A DNA stretch of 64,000 nt from Sorghum bicolor (GCF_000003195.3 NC_012871.2:20156658-20220657), one strand, 5' to 3'. Counted from the first letter of the stretch, positions 23,447 to 35,927 are shown. Translations and numbers: made by a program. Notes: generated by a model from the sequence alone, not told the origin.

Positions 23447-23980
23447 CTTGGTTATAAACCCCGAGGCCTTATAGGTCATATATATGCCTATGTTTGTAGC
23501 AGTGGTTAACTATTTTTTTTCCAACAATTGTGTGGTTTGGTATATTGTTAACAAAGGTTGGTTATTGAAGCCAAAACAAATCGATCAATAACGTTTGTGT
23601 GAAAGATAAGAATGTGTAGCATGCGAGGCCTGTGTGAATGAAAGCTTAAAGTTAACAACCCAAACGCCTTTGGTTATTTCTTTTTTCGCATTCAAGATTG
23701 TCTCTGGATCGGAGGCGCGAGAGGAACAGACGGCACCGTTTATCGAGATCTCTTAGCCTTGCTTGCGTCTAGTCTCAGGTATTATTCTATAATAGCTGGC
23801 AAGGTACGAAAGATTTCCTAGCTAGACAGCTTGTCGTATAGAAAAGCTATACGCAAGCACGTGTGTATGGATGGACATGGACTATATATACATGATCGAA
23901 ACTGCGTGGCCGCGCGCAACTGATGAAACAGTGCGTGCATATATATGCAAAGCATGCCAAGTGACACCGCTAGGATAACC
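23447..23980 (+). promoter_or_regulatory. Upstream region of the BLE2-like gene
   Basis: A TATATATA at 23883-23890, about 95 bases before the chosen ATG, is a plausible TATA box. An upstream in-frame ATG at 23945 would add 12 residues, but the 23981 ATG starts the acidic stretch normally seen at the N-terminus. No other motif is clear. Confidence 0.4.
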
Positions 23981-26900
23981 ATGGATTCGTCGTCTGCTGA
24001 CGATCGCGATGAGGAAAACATCTTCCTGCCGGAAGAGTCGCTCAACTTCTTCTTGCTCTGCACCGCCTTCGCTTACAAGGCCATGAATGGCCTTGGGACG
24101 CTGGCGACTATCTGGGCGACCGTAGTCCTGCTTGGTGGATTCTCCACCCTTGTCAAGGAGCAGGACTTTTGGTATGTCACCATCATTGCCTTCGTCCAAT
24201 CCATCGGGTACGTATATATAGTACGTGTTTATTAATTACTCTGAGCTTTGTTAATTAATGTTGTTTTATATCTCGTTCTCTTCGATTTCACAATTTCAAA
24301 GTTATTATCCCCACGGCGAGAATTAAAATTTGTGCGCCAAGTGAAACTATTGCCGAAGCACACATTTTAATTTGTTATTAAGTATATAAGCTGCACTTTC
24401 TGAATTTACACAAACTGACAATATATATGAACATGATTTTATGTTCTGTTATACAGTTCAAATCGAAACCCTTTAATACGTCAAGTTGTGGGCCGGTACC
24501 AGCTAGCTAGAGGATTAGAAATTTCATATAGCGTCGCGGAGAGCTCAAGTGGCCGGCCGGTGGCACACGTGTCATTAGCTATTTAGCTAGCCGGCGCTGG
24601 ATGGAAGATAGGATGCTGTATGAATGAAATCCGGTGGCAGGGCAACAAAGCCATTACGCCAATGGCCGATATAGCCATTGCGCTCGAGCGTGACTCGTTA
24701 GGCTGAGGCAACGTACACACAGCTTCCTGTGGTGGCTGATGACGCTGTGGTAGTCGGTGCTGGCTTTTGGGATCGCGCGTTAGCTGGATAGGTGCCGCAG
24801 ATTTTTTTAGCCTATGCTCCTGTGTATACAAGTTGTTGTACGTGAACTCTACACAATACATTCACACCATACACATACACATCCTAGATCTACAACCTAT
24901 ATATATACCACCGTATTTTTGGAGATCACCGAAGCTGCACCGAGCCTCCTAGAGGACGGGCACGTCATAGTTCCATTATGACATCACGTAAATGGTCTAG
25001 ATCCTGAAATAAACCTAGGGGAAAACCCCATACAAAACCCACGCTGAGCTAGGCTCGAATGCGGACGGTGAGCGCAACCACTCAACCACCAAGCTAACAA
25101 CTCGCTCGTGTGTAGGTGCGGCGGATTGGCGTGACTGCATGCCATATAACATATACTAGTAATAAATATGTCCATATGTTCTAACATGAGCGAAAGTATC
25201 AAATATTAATAGGAAACGAGGATGCAAATGTTATATTTGTATTAATTTTTATCCTATAAAATTTAAAAGATAGAATTTATTTTATTATGACGATGTCAAC
25301 CACAACAGAAATTAGTATGCTAAGGATATGATAATATCCTATATTAAGTTTGTCTCAAATTAAAATATAACCTTGATAGGTTTTATTTCATTCATTATAG
25401 GTATAAAAATCTATATATCATAACATTAATTTTCATAATACTATCCTACAGGTAGAATTAGATATTAAGTTTTGTGGTTAAAAATATGTAGTTCTAATAC
25501 CTAATTAAAGTCGGTAAGGTATTAGTTAGGGTCGTGTCAAAGATTGTTCTGTCCATTCATGACAAGGATGGAGATCTCTCCCTTCATTTTCACATGGCAG
25601 CCCTCTTATATTTTGATTAGATTAATAACAAACTCCTTAAAATTTTAGTTTACGGTCCAACTAGTTAGACCATCGGCTGATCTAGGTTCTAATAATAATA
25701 ATAAGTTTTTTTCTTAAAACTACCCAAGAACATAGTGGTCAAATATTTGCTTATATATTGGAAAAAAATTCAATGATTCAAAGGCATACATTTATCATTT
25801 TTTTATATTTATAATAAAAAACATAGATACGCTAGTCAGGAAAAGAAAAAATAAAACAGTAGGGAACAGGCGGACAGAATGAAAAAGAGAAAAAAGGGAC
25901 ACAAATGCTCAGAAAATCTGATAAGAAAAAACGGACACTCTACTGAAAAACTGATAGAAGGAAAAAAAAACAAACATGATGACTAGACTCGGAACGAAAA
26001 GAAAACAAAATAGGCGTGATTACGGATGTCGAAACAAAAAATTTAGATGCAGAAATTTTGACTATAATATATAAATAAATGATTTTAGTTAAAGGCATCA
26101 TTTTTTTAAACATGATTGTATAAAAACCATCTGTAGAAAATGTTTTAGAGAAATTGATTTATGCTAATTGCCCAAGAAAATATCCTCTATTTTACTTCCA
26201 GGGGGTGGTCAATGTAACCACTGACCCTAGATATGCTATATCTGCTACCGACCCACTGAGAATAGAGGTATTTGAGGGATGATTAGAAACACCAATCACA
26301 GATACAAATCGATTTTCAGCCACAATTGGTAATGTGATTCGTCTCTAAAAATATGCGTCATACAAATATTAACAAAAATTTATAATAAAGTCAGACGAAT
26401 ATAAACTTCATATGAAAGCTGTAGAGCTCAATTAGATTTAAAACTTTATATGTGGTGACTTTTTGTTACAAATTGTTCAGTGGCCCAAATATACTTTTTA
26501 GTACTATGTGATATCTTGAAATATATTTTCTTCAATTTTTCAAACAACCCATGATATGCCTACTAAGTCGTGCTTGAAGAGATATATAAAACTTTGTACC
26601 TAAAACTTCCTTATTTGAAGTAGTTTAGGGGATTATAAGATTTACAAAACTTAATATAAAGGTAGAATCGTACATTGGGTCCTAAAATATGTCCTTTCAA
26701 ACATAATTTCACATACCAAGGAATGCTTAATTCAAATACTTATTCTCTGTTTTTCTAATATTTAATTGGTTCTTGATTTCTCGTTACACTTTACATTAAG
26801 GTCTGCTTGGAACTGCCCCATAAACTTCACCGTGAGGTAGCATAAAAAAAAAAGTTTCTGAAGCACCCTTTGGTGCTCTCAAAACTCCAAATTTTCTCCT

Positions 26901-29900
26901 GGAGTAAGTTTCTAGAGTTGTATCTATTTATTTGAGAAACACAGAGTGAAGTTGAAAAATGTAAAAGCAAAGCAACCCAAACAGGCCATAAAGCTCTCTC
27001 TCCTTATTAGTGGTATCCATATATATTTTTTGTTCTATTTTTAATTGTTAGGCCATATATTTTTACTGACTGTGATATTATGAGTTTTAGTGATGGGTTG
27101 ACGCATAGACCAGTAATGATATCACGAGTTGTACTGCTGGATTGATGCATGACCCGACAACGACACTCATGATATCACTACTGAATCAATGCCACAACTA
27201 GGGGTGATTTTGTGAGTGTCACTGTTAATAAGTCAATACCACACTCGGCATTGAATAATATAATACAACAAATAGAAATTATATATAATGCACCAGATAT
27301 ATAGTATATGACAGTATATACATGCGTACATGTCAAACTAGTGATGCGCAGATCTCTTTGCCCCACTTTCTGCTAGTGCCCCCAACACATTCTTTCATCA
27401 AACTAAAGCAAATGTAGTTTGTATATGCGTTACAACTTTGTTTGTACTGTAGTTACAACTTCTCGTGGTCCCCCACACGCACCAAACTAAATTAAATATA
27501 ACTTTCTACATTCGATCTTAGAAATTTGCTTATTTAATTATTAATTACTTGAATACTACACTCCCCCAACTCCTCCTGACACATCTCTAACATGCATGCA
27601 TGTATGAAAACTTTTCATGATTCAAAATTTCAAAATGCAATATCTCACAGACCGTAAGTCCAATTGATGAACTGTTTTAAGCTTATTGTTGAGAAAATTG
27701 TGATGAACAAAATGAGATCTATGAAGGCTATGTTTTGACAAAGGTTTTTAAAAAATATAAAAAAGCAAAAAGGTTTTAAACAACTGCAATCAAATAAAGA
27801 TAAAATTACAAGATGCACTACTTAGTTATTAACTTGGTGTAGTTTGTAGCTATAAATTAATTTTTGGTAAAAATAGTTAATAGGTCTTAGAAACACAACT
27901 GTGACCAAATAAAACACACATTACAAGATAAGTTACAATTCTTACAACTTAGTGTATTTTGTAGTGATAATTTTGATTTTTTGGACAAACAATTACATTG
28001 TCTTAAAAACACTACTGCAACCAAATAAAAAGATACATTTACACTGAGTTACTACTTAGTTACAACTTAATGTAATTTGTTTATTCTTTAGATAAAAATA
28101 GCGACATTGTTAAAAAACACAACTACAACCACATAAAAGACACATTTACAATATGAGTTACTACTCGGTTACAAAGTGTAGTTTCATAATAAATTATTTT
28201 TTTATAGAGAGAAAAATTATGTTGCCTCAAAAACATAACTGCAACCAAAATAAAGAACATAATTACAATATGAGTTACTACCCAGTTTCAATTTAGTGTA
28301 GTCTGAATGTAGTTATAAATTGATTTTTCTTAGAAACAAACATTTACTTCATCTCAAAAACTCGACTTCAACAAAAATAAAGGATACACTTACTATATAG
28401 AATTAGTAGTCGGTTACAACGTATTGTAGTTCATAGTTGTAAGATGACTTTTTAAAGAGAAACAATTATATTATCTTTGAAACACAATATGAAACAAAAT
28501 AAAGGACACAATTTACTTCTTAGTTACAACATGAGTTAAGTTTTTAAAAAGTTTTTTTTAAAAATTTGTCGTAACATAGTCCTCGTGGATTTCATTTTGT
28601 TTGGCACAAATTTTCCAACAATCATCTTCAAATAGACTATCAAAAGGACTTACAATTTAGGAGACATCATATTTTTAAAATTTAAACATAAAAAAGATTT
28701 TATGCATGCATGCATGTATGTCATGTGAGTCGGTGGCCAGGGTGGGATTCAAATAAACAATAGAGTATCTTTGGTTGGTGGGACAAATCATATGGTTTAG
28801 TGGAAAAACAGAAGAAATACGCACATAGCACATGCATATTACTACCATCAAGATTATATTTCAAGTTACACACAACATACGTGAATTGATCCATAATATC
28901 TATATAATGTAGAACAGTGAACCTTCTTGAAACACATGGTCCATGATGAACCTAGTTAGTTGGTGTTGCAGTCCTACAATCTCGCACACCAGCATTACAT
29001 GTGCTACCCAAAATAATGCCACGTTTTGTCAAATTAACTACATAAAATGGAGAGCATACACACCAACTTGTCTCTGACCCTAAAATCGTCATTGGTGTAG
29101 AAGTGCATTATAAACATCAAACAAAACCCGCATTTGTCGTTTCTATCTGATACACTGAATTCTTTGAAGTAAGTTCTACACATTATGCTTTTCTTATGGT
29201 ACTCGATGAAGACACTAAGTGAGATTATTATAAATTGTAAAGGTTATATGTATTTAAAAGTCAGAGCCAAATATGCTCTATCTTAAATTGCAAATGTTTC
29301 TGGCTTCAATTAACAATTTACTATGATTTCAAGGCTTTCATATAATTTAGTGGTCTCCTCCTTGAGTTGTACACTTGGATCTTACTTTTCTAGAATGTTT
29401 TTCTTGAGGACGTAATGGGAACAACAATCATGGAAGTCCAATGCAAATTAGTCCTAACAAGAAAAAACATTGAGGAAACCATATCTATAACTATATATCT
29501 TATAATCTTAAACCCCACTAATCTTCCATCTCAGCATGCAAGTTTTCCTCGTCAGCATACTACACCACTAATATTAATTTATAATACTTTAATCTTTCAT
29601 ATAAGTAGGGATGAAAATGGTTTGGATACGGACGGATATCATTGATATCATATTTGTTTTCATATTTTTGGTCGGATTCGGATTCGAATACGGATAATAT
29701 CAACAATGTCAGATAAGATATGATTGGATGTCGACATCATAAATATAAGACTTAAGTATTCAGATACAAATACGGTATCGGATATTGAACATTCGGCCTC
29801 AGATACGGACAGATCTGAACCCCTCTAAACGAATTCGGTACCATTTTCATCCCTACATATAAGTAATCATATATAGTCTAATTTTATTCCAAATCATTCA

Positions 29901-32900
29901 CAATTTATGTAGCAACATGCGGGTATGCTTCTAGTTTTATAAAAGGCAACTTGTCCATAGAGATTATTTTATTTAAATAAAACATTTAAATAAAAAAGTA
30001 TAGATGTAAAGAATATTTGAGTAGAGGAAAATATAGTAAGTTAAACTTCTGTGGGTTTCTAAATAAGAAGTTGTATAAGTTTCAGAAGAAAATAATGCAT
30101 ATAGTGTTTTATTATATCAATGTATGGACATTATCTAACTTTAGATAGTCCACTATCATTTCAGAGTACCTACCTTATGTAATAATATTCTTCACGAAAT
30201 ATATAGTTACTTATTTAGTAATTTACTCTAAATTTATTTTTGGTCATGTTGCAATGCATATTGATATTTGCTAAAAACAACAAGACTAACAACCAAGGGC
30301 CTTACTAAAAGAAATACTAAGTGGAGAATAAAAAATGTCCAAAAATGAGACTATAATACCAATTGAAGGGACCATGATTCCTAAGAGGGGATAGGAGGGG
30401 GAAGGGGTTGAATTAGGCAACTTAAAACTCTATTTCTAAGTATGGCCTCTAGTTCCAACCTTAGCAAAACCTATGCAACAAAGTAAACTATCTAAAAGTG
30501 TAACTACAATTCTACTAGTGTGTTGCTATCTCTACCACAAAAGAGTTATGCAACCTAGGTTCCAATCCTATCAACTAGCCTATCAACTAAGCTAGGAAAG
30601 GTAAAGCACACAACCAAGGTAACAATGTAGATGTAGAAGCTTAAGTGAGGTAGAAATGTAGACTCCCATTGATGACTTTAGTATTTTTTATCGAGTTAGC
30701 GAGAAGCATGCAAACTCCCCCTAACCGTCGTTGGAGCCCCTCGCAAGGAAGCCCTCCCAAGGGCCAAGCTCCCAGTCAAGTAATTTTGTGGATAGCTTCA
30801 GGTCTTCCCCATGCACAAAGAAAACTCCCCGTCATCTTCACTGTCGAGCTTTTTGGCCAAACCGCCATGGGCCTCGTTCCCTCTGATACATGGTAGCAGC
30901 CACACCACAAACGTAGTTGGTGTAGTCTCGCAAGACTACAAGCTAGTCCCATTGAGTACAATACGGTGCGCACAAGCACCTATTGGCAAGAGGTGTGCAA
31001 GCCTCACTAAACACTAGGCCTAACCTAGAGCAAGCACAATAAGCGATGGTCTAACTAATCTAAGCACTTCACAAAGCACCTATGCTAATCATCGGGTGAT
31101 TCTTTAAGCACTTGTGTGGGCAAGAGCACTACAATGAAGCAACAACTACCTATATGATCCTTAGCTCCTACTATCTTGTTTTGGTCGGTTGAGATCCCTT
31201 TTATAGCCCAAAATGTGAGAACTAGCCATTGGAGTTGCACAGGCCATTGTGGCTATCATCAAATTGTCCAACACTAGGACCATCAGACTATTTGGTCTGG
31301 GTCTGACTCTCATTATGGCCCATGTGTCAGTAGTCATTAACTCAACTGCTGGGGCATGTTTGGAACATTCAACCCAGTGCCCACTGTCGGACTTTATGTG
31401 ACACCGATTAACCCTCTCTAGAACTCTCTGTTGCCCCTCGAACTCAATTTAAGACTATCTCCAATAGCAAATACCTAAACACAAGACCTATTTCAAGATT
31501 TAGGTTGTCCCAAAACTTTACTTCTCTAACAGGGAAGGCAAAGAACAACCCCCGAGCACAAGCTGTAGCCCCATTCCATGCCGCCAGCCACCTCGCCGAG
31601 GCTGATGCTGCGGCTTTCGCTGCTTCCGCATCGGCGCTGTCCAAGGCCACCGCGTGCAAGGCATCTTGTGTCGCCACCCGCCCCCGAAGGTCACCGAGCC
31701 CGACTCTCGCCCGCCGCCATGAGGAGGAGTGCCTCCGAGCGGATCTTGCGGCCACCCGTTGTAGAACGCACATGGAACTCCTAGCTGCCCTTGTGGATGC
31801 TCGATGGCAGTCGACAGATGCTCATGGACCCAACAACAGAGCTCGCCCTCATGGTGGTAGGCTCGTTGGCGATCAGTGCTTGCAGCCACCGTAGGTTGTG
31901 GTAGAAAATTGGGTCGAGGAGAGAGAGAGAGAGAGAGAGGCATATTTGGGTTCCAGCTTTACCATGACGCAAATTGCGTCTTTCATTTGGGTATTCTGTT
32001 GGACCCTTACTTCTTCACCTAAAGCAACACAGAGGATGCATATTTGGGTTTGCGGGTAGGCTAGTGGAGACAATCTAACTTGGTTCAATGGTGCCACAGT
32101 GGAAAGGCTCTGACACCTGCATGAAGTGCTTGCCATCATGAACAATGTTCACATATAGTTCGACGCCTAGTCTCCTCTAGGTCTGACGCTTCTTCCATGC
32201 AACTGATTAAGACTAAGGTTTGTACCCATTGAACTCTATCCCAATTGGCCCGACAACTAAGGATGGAGACAGTGCTCCAAACAGGTACCCACAGTTTTTC
32301 TCTATTGTAACTAAATGAACTAAATAAAAAAATGAGGGAACAAATTGCCTATTTAGTTCATTAAATTACACTAGAGAAGAATCACGGGTATCCATTTGGA
32401 GGGCCATCCCCATCCTTACCAACAACCTTAGGGTCTGACACCATGCAGAAACTCCTTCATCACTTGTTTCTTTGTGATCTTTGCATTTGGCTTGCTTCTA
32501 TTCCGGTGCCTTGGACTTTGCTCGATCCTTTAGTCTTCAACAAGTCTTCTGATGTCTTGCTTGACATGTTGATCATCTGGGTCACCACTTTACCTAAGTC
32601 CTTTGCATCCTTTGAACTATATCAAAAAATACTAGCAAATGATGTTAGTCTAAATGGTCATGTTGATCATCAAATACCAAAATCTAAACTAAATGGGCCA
32701 AATAAAGGGTCCATTTTCCTTACATAAGAAAGCATAATAGTTGTATATGCTACGTACGCTTGATTCCTAGAGTAGAGAGCTTAGAGTTGGTCATAAGCAT
32801 ATGCTAGTTTAACATTAGTTATTATCCTATTGCAATGCTTTGATAGGATTATGGAAGGCTACGAGGACCCCGCACATCAAATTTTTATGCGCGCACCAGG

Positions 32901-35900
32901 AGCACTACAAAAGGGCAGGACGACAGTTGCATGAGCTGCAACGTAGTTGGTGGAGGCGTAGAAAGATCCAGCCTCAGCGGCGGCATGCAGCCGGAGGCAT
33001 AATAATTATGAGAAGAGCAAGTATGAGGATGAGCAAGCAAGAAAGGCTGAAAAGGAAGCAAGAGGAGGACAAGTGGAGGTTGAAGATGATGTACGACTTG
33101 CGATCATTCTTCGGTGTGTTCATCAATGTCGCCCTGCAGTTAGGCCAGGTCGCGGCTGTGACCACCTGCATGCTCTTATCCTTGAAGCGGCTGAAGAAGC
33201 AAGACTACGTGGAACCCCAGCAGCTTCATCAAGACGACCACCGAAATATCAGCCTATCCCTCAACATTTTCTACAGTTTGGTTGTTGCCCAGGGAATCAT
33301 CTTCATCTGCATACTGCTCAACGTGTTGGTTTTTGGTTTTAAGATGCAGGCCCTACAGCAATACAGGCTATTTGGGCCCTCGGGTCACAGCATACTCAAC
33401 CGTTACGTGAAGGAGAACTATCTGGAGTTCATCAGTGGGAATATCCGTGCCACCCTCAACACGGACCTGGTCACCTTTGCCAACAACCTGTCACTTTCTA
33501 GCTCTGTGGATGACCAGTTAGTTGGCATTCGGGCCATGGATCGCATCCTCAGGGCAGTCAAGTACAGAAGCCTCACCCTTTTGAGGCTTCGTGCTTCCCT
33601 TGATGATGACACTTTGAAGAAGTTGGTCAATAAGCTAGGCTTCATCAGGACCACAGAGGAGCAAGCTATCAGAGGCCACGCTGCAAGAGTAGTGCTGAAA
33701 CTCACCCCAGACCTTCTGGTTCAAAAGTTCCCTGAAATCTTCTATCTCATATTTTCTTCCTTGCTCACCACATCTAATAAGATGGATCTTGACCTACTCT
33801 GGTTCGGCCTTCGAATCCTTGACAAGCTCACAGACAACCCAGAAAATTGTAGGCAACCAATAAAAGATGATGATGGTGATATATTACTGAAGATTGTAGA
33901 CCTCATCACCAACCATTGTGATCATGGAAGCGGCACGAGCAATAGAATTTCTAACTCTTGGATTGAACAAGAGATTATTCCTATACTTGAGAAAGAAGAT
34001 GACTTTCCTCCTCCTTTCATACAGAAGATTGACCATGAGATTATCCTTGGCATGTCACTCAGTATCTTGAGCAAGCTGCTAGCCGCTTCACTTGTTGCTG
34101 GTGCTGCGGTATTTATGAGGGAAAAGTCATCACAAGATTTTCACTTCCTGACAAACTCTAGGATGATCTTGAATCATTTTGAAGCAACAAGAGTGATATC
34201 ATGCTTAGCAGTAGATGAGGCAGCAAGGAGAGAAATTGGCAAGTTGCCTAACGTCATTGAGAATCTCAAGGATTGTCTGCTTTCCAAGGCTCCATACCTG
34301 AATTTCAGTAAAGTGGCTGCAAAGTTATTGCTCCTGGAGTACACCGCTAGCGACCACCTGGACCAACTTAAGTTGTTCATTAATGAAAATAATATCTTGC
34401 AAGATCAAAGCTTTTCATTACCAGTGTCTGCCTTCATACAAGAACTTCATATGCATGAACAAACACCAATGCAAAGCGTGGTAGAAGACCTTGATCTGGA
34501 AGATGTACTTTCAGGGCCACGGGTGAATCACTCTGAAGAAGCTGCTAAAGCATTAATTCTACTCACTACAGAGTGTGAGAATAATGTTGAAGCTTTCCTA
34601 CAAGAAATCAAGCCACAAGAGTTGGAGAAGATAGTGAAGGTGCTTTCTTCTGAAGAAGGAGAGAAAGATAAGAGAAAGATGATGGCCCACTTTGAAGGAC
34701 GTAATCTAGACAAGGAAACATTGTGCATCATCAGACAAATAATCTGTGTAGAGGGTGAAGAACACAAAAGAAGTATGCATGCGAAACTCTTGCAGAATTT
34801 GCGTGCCTATTCAGGAACAATAGATTTTAATAAGCACATGCAAGTAATTGACCAAGCTCTGCCAATGGTAATTTTTCTTAATTCATTCTTTGGATGCAGT
34901 GTATTCTGTTTGCATCATCTTACTATGTTGCTCACCTTTTATCTCTACTGAAAAACCACTTCTATTGACTAAACTAATTTGGAAAAAATAACACGTCTCT
35001 CTGAAACTTGACTAGGTTTTCAAAGCAATCTCAGATGGAGTGTTAAGATTGGAGGATCAATCATCTACTAATAAAAATCATTCCCATGTAAGAAAATGAT
35101 GGTTTCTTTGATTATTTACTTTTGCTATTTTCTATTTCATTTTTAGTTAACACTGAATTGCACATTTTTTATTCTTTGGACATACGTAGGAAAATAGCGT
35201 GTGGATTAAAGAAGGCAAAGTAATAGAGAGCTTTATCGGACTGGCGGTGCAGATTTGTAGGTCCCAGAATGCAATTGATTTTGCCAAAACACTAGGCTAT
35301 GCCAATGTTGCTGCTGACACATTGGTCAAGCGACTGAAAAAAATATTGGAATTGTACAACTGTCCAACTATCGATTTTCCATGCATAAGGAGATCCACAA
35401 TTGAACTACTGACTTGGATAGTAGAACACAACAATAACAACATAGAAATACTCCTGCAGTGTGGTGTGTATGAGCAACTGAATGAAGTGGCTAAGACTGC
35501 CAGAAAACTTGAGAGCTTCAAGCTGTTTCACAGTGGTGTCGGAGTTCCTACTAAGCCTGGTATCTCATGCATCTCTTCCCTTTCAACTGAATTACAGCAA
35601 CAACTTCAATGCAGCCCTAATTTCAATGAAAGGTAATGTTTTTGACCATTTACTCTAAACATCAGTTAAACCATAGTTAGAATCATCTTTATAATTCGTT
35701 GTCTTCAAATTCTGAATTTTGTCATCACTCTTCCAATGGTCAAGGATTCTACCATTTAAAAGGTTAAAATTGTTGATTGGGATTCATATTTTCTGTTAGA
35801 CATAATTGATGTGTCAAATATATTTTGCCAAGCTGACTGTGATCTCATCTAAACTGACATTTTTGTTTGTTGCAGATCCTGCTGCTATAGAGAACGTTCA

Positions 35901-35927
35901 AGCACCATATCTGTTTTAATTGATTAA
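23981..35927 (+). CDS. BLE2-like membrane protein with ARM-like repeats, five exons (possible pseudogene)
   Basis: Proposed exons: 23981-24207, 32847-34867, 35016-35087, 35190-35632, 35876-35927. All junctions are GT...AG, and exons 2-5 stay in one frame. Exon 1 encodes an acidic N-terminus and two hydrophobic segments (LATIWATVVLLGGFSTL and FWYVTIIAFVQSIG). Exon 2 opens with GYEDPAHQIFMRAPGAL in the exon 1 frame, then hits TGA. The body, in another frame, carries two more hydrophobic segments (about 33100-33170 and 33255-33340) and a long helical ARM-like region (VGIRAMDRILRAVKYRSL onwards). The family is common in cereals as 'BLE2-like'; its biochemical role is not known to me. The frame break near 32850-33000 means a pseudogene or unseen splicing. 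The first ATG in the main frame is 33008. A model starting there would be the alternative. Confidence 0.7.
24900..25104 (-). mobile_element. tRNA-derived SINE
   Basis: On the minus strand the 5' end reads GTTAGCTTGGTGGTTGAG, a tRNA-like A box, followed about 30 bases later by GCATTCGAGCC, a B box. Together they form an RNA polymerase III internal promoter. The remaining 140 bp are the tRNA-unrelated body, ending near a TATA-rich tail at 24895-24910. Boundaries are approximate. Confidence 0.65.
26799..26987. mobile_element. MITE with GGCCTGTTTGG-type ends
   Basis: Left end GGTCTGCTTGGAACTGC and right end CCCAAACAGGCC are inverted repeats of the type common in grass hAT/Tourist MITEs. About 190 bp, non-coding. 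The target duplication is unclear. Confidence 0.5.
27561..28750. mobile_element. Fold-back element: ~200-bp inverted arms around a tandem array
   Basis: The left arm (27561-27765) and the right arm (28540-28750) match when one is reverse-complemented. Shared blocks in order are TGCATGCATG, GTAAGTCC, GATTGTTG/TTATTGTTG, CAAACAAAATGA, and CTATGTT followed by a run of A. Between the arms is the 115-bp repeat array. No coding frame. Long inverted arms suggest a MULE-like or fold-back transposon, but no target duplication is visible, so the class is unknown. Confidence 0.6.
27785..28520. repeat. Degenerate tandem array, ~115-bp unit, about 6-7 copies
   Basis: The anchor (G/C)CAACCAAATAAAG recurs at about 27787, 27903, 28018, 28127, 28241, 28369 and 28490, a spacing of 109-128 bp. 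In each unit it is followed by ACACATTTACAATATGAGTT-like sequence, then TTAGTTACAACTTAGTGTAG and an AT-rich tail. Units differ by substitutions and small indels. Confidence 0.75.
29606..29855. mobile_element. Ac-like hAT MITE with perfect 8-bp target duplication
   Basis: A 250-bp element has perfect 16-bp terminal inverted repeats (TAGGGATGAAAATGGT) and identical 8-bp flanks CATATAAG at 29598-29605 and 29856-29863. The terminus matches the maize Activator end, and subterminal CGGATA motifs recur, as in Ac-family elements that bind the hAT transposase there. It is non-coding and would depend on a transposase supplied elsewhere. Confidence 0.92.
30364..31440 (-). repeat. Copia 5' LTR, first part
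   Basis: TGAAGGGACC begins the LTR right after ATAATACCAAT, a mutated form of the tRNA-Met primer site (minus strand), so this is a minus-strand element's 5' LTR. The block GGGTTGAATTAGG is the counterpart of the conserved GGTGAATTGGG near LTR starts elsewhere in this window. The LTR seems to be interrupted near 31440 and to resume around 32140. Confidence 0.6.
31441..32139. other. GC-rich insert inside the LTR region
   Basis: 31505-31900 is GC-rich with open frames rich in Ala and Arg on both strands, and a short GA tract lies at 31918-31940. The plus frame (ALSKATACKASCVATRPRR region) has no recognised domain. It may be a captured host exon carried by a transposon. Nothing proves it is a gene. 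Confidence 0.3.
32140..32725 (-). repeat. Copia LTR, second part
   Basis: AT-rich sequence leading to CCATTTTCCTTACA at 32725 resembles a Copia LTR end. If continuous with 30364 the LTR would be about 2.36 kb including insertions. A fold-back element lies at 32258-32418. It ends about 120 bp before exon 2 of the BLE2-like gene. Confidence 0.45.
32258..32418. mobile_element. Small fold-back MITE, arms ~68 bp
   Basis: The left half from TAAGGATGG and the right half ending CCATCCCCATCCTTA are near-perfect inverted copies, sharing TCTCTA, CTCCAAA, GGTACCC/GGATACCC and ATGAACTAAAT. Only about 25 bp separate the arms, so the transcript would fold into a long hairpin. Non-coding. Confidence 0.75.

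Larger units (their letters stand above)
24208..32846 (+). other. 8.6-kb intron 1 of the BLE2-like gene, filled with repeats
   Basis: Donor GTACGT follows the Gly codon of exon 1, and acceptor ATAG precedes exon 2. The phase (two bases plus one) joins ...QSIG to IMEGYEDP, a sensible family-like continuation, which supports a single gene. Inside lie a SINE, an AT-rich stretch (25105-26798) in which I see nothing coding, MITEs, a fold-back element with tandem repeats, and a Copia LTR. 28751-29605 and 29864-30363 are AT-rich without recognised features. Confidence 0.65.

Noticed and set aside
25050..25104. tRNA gene suggested by A and B boxes
   Set aside because: The sequence between the boxes does not fold as a tRNA and the element continues into a SINE body.
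32840..34951. Single-exon 703-codon gene starting at 32840
   Set aside because: The start is TTG inside the splice acceptor region and the end reads through a good GT donor at 34868. Splicing to exons 3-5 extends the same frame.
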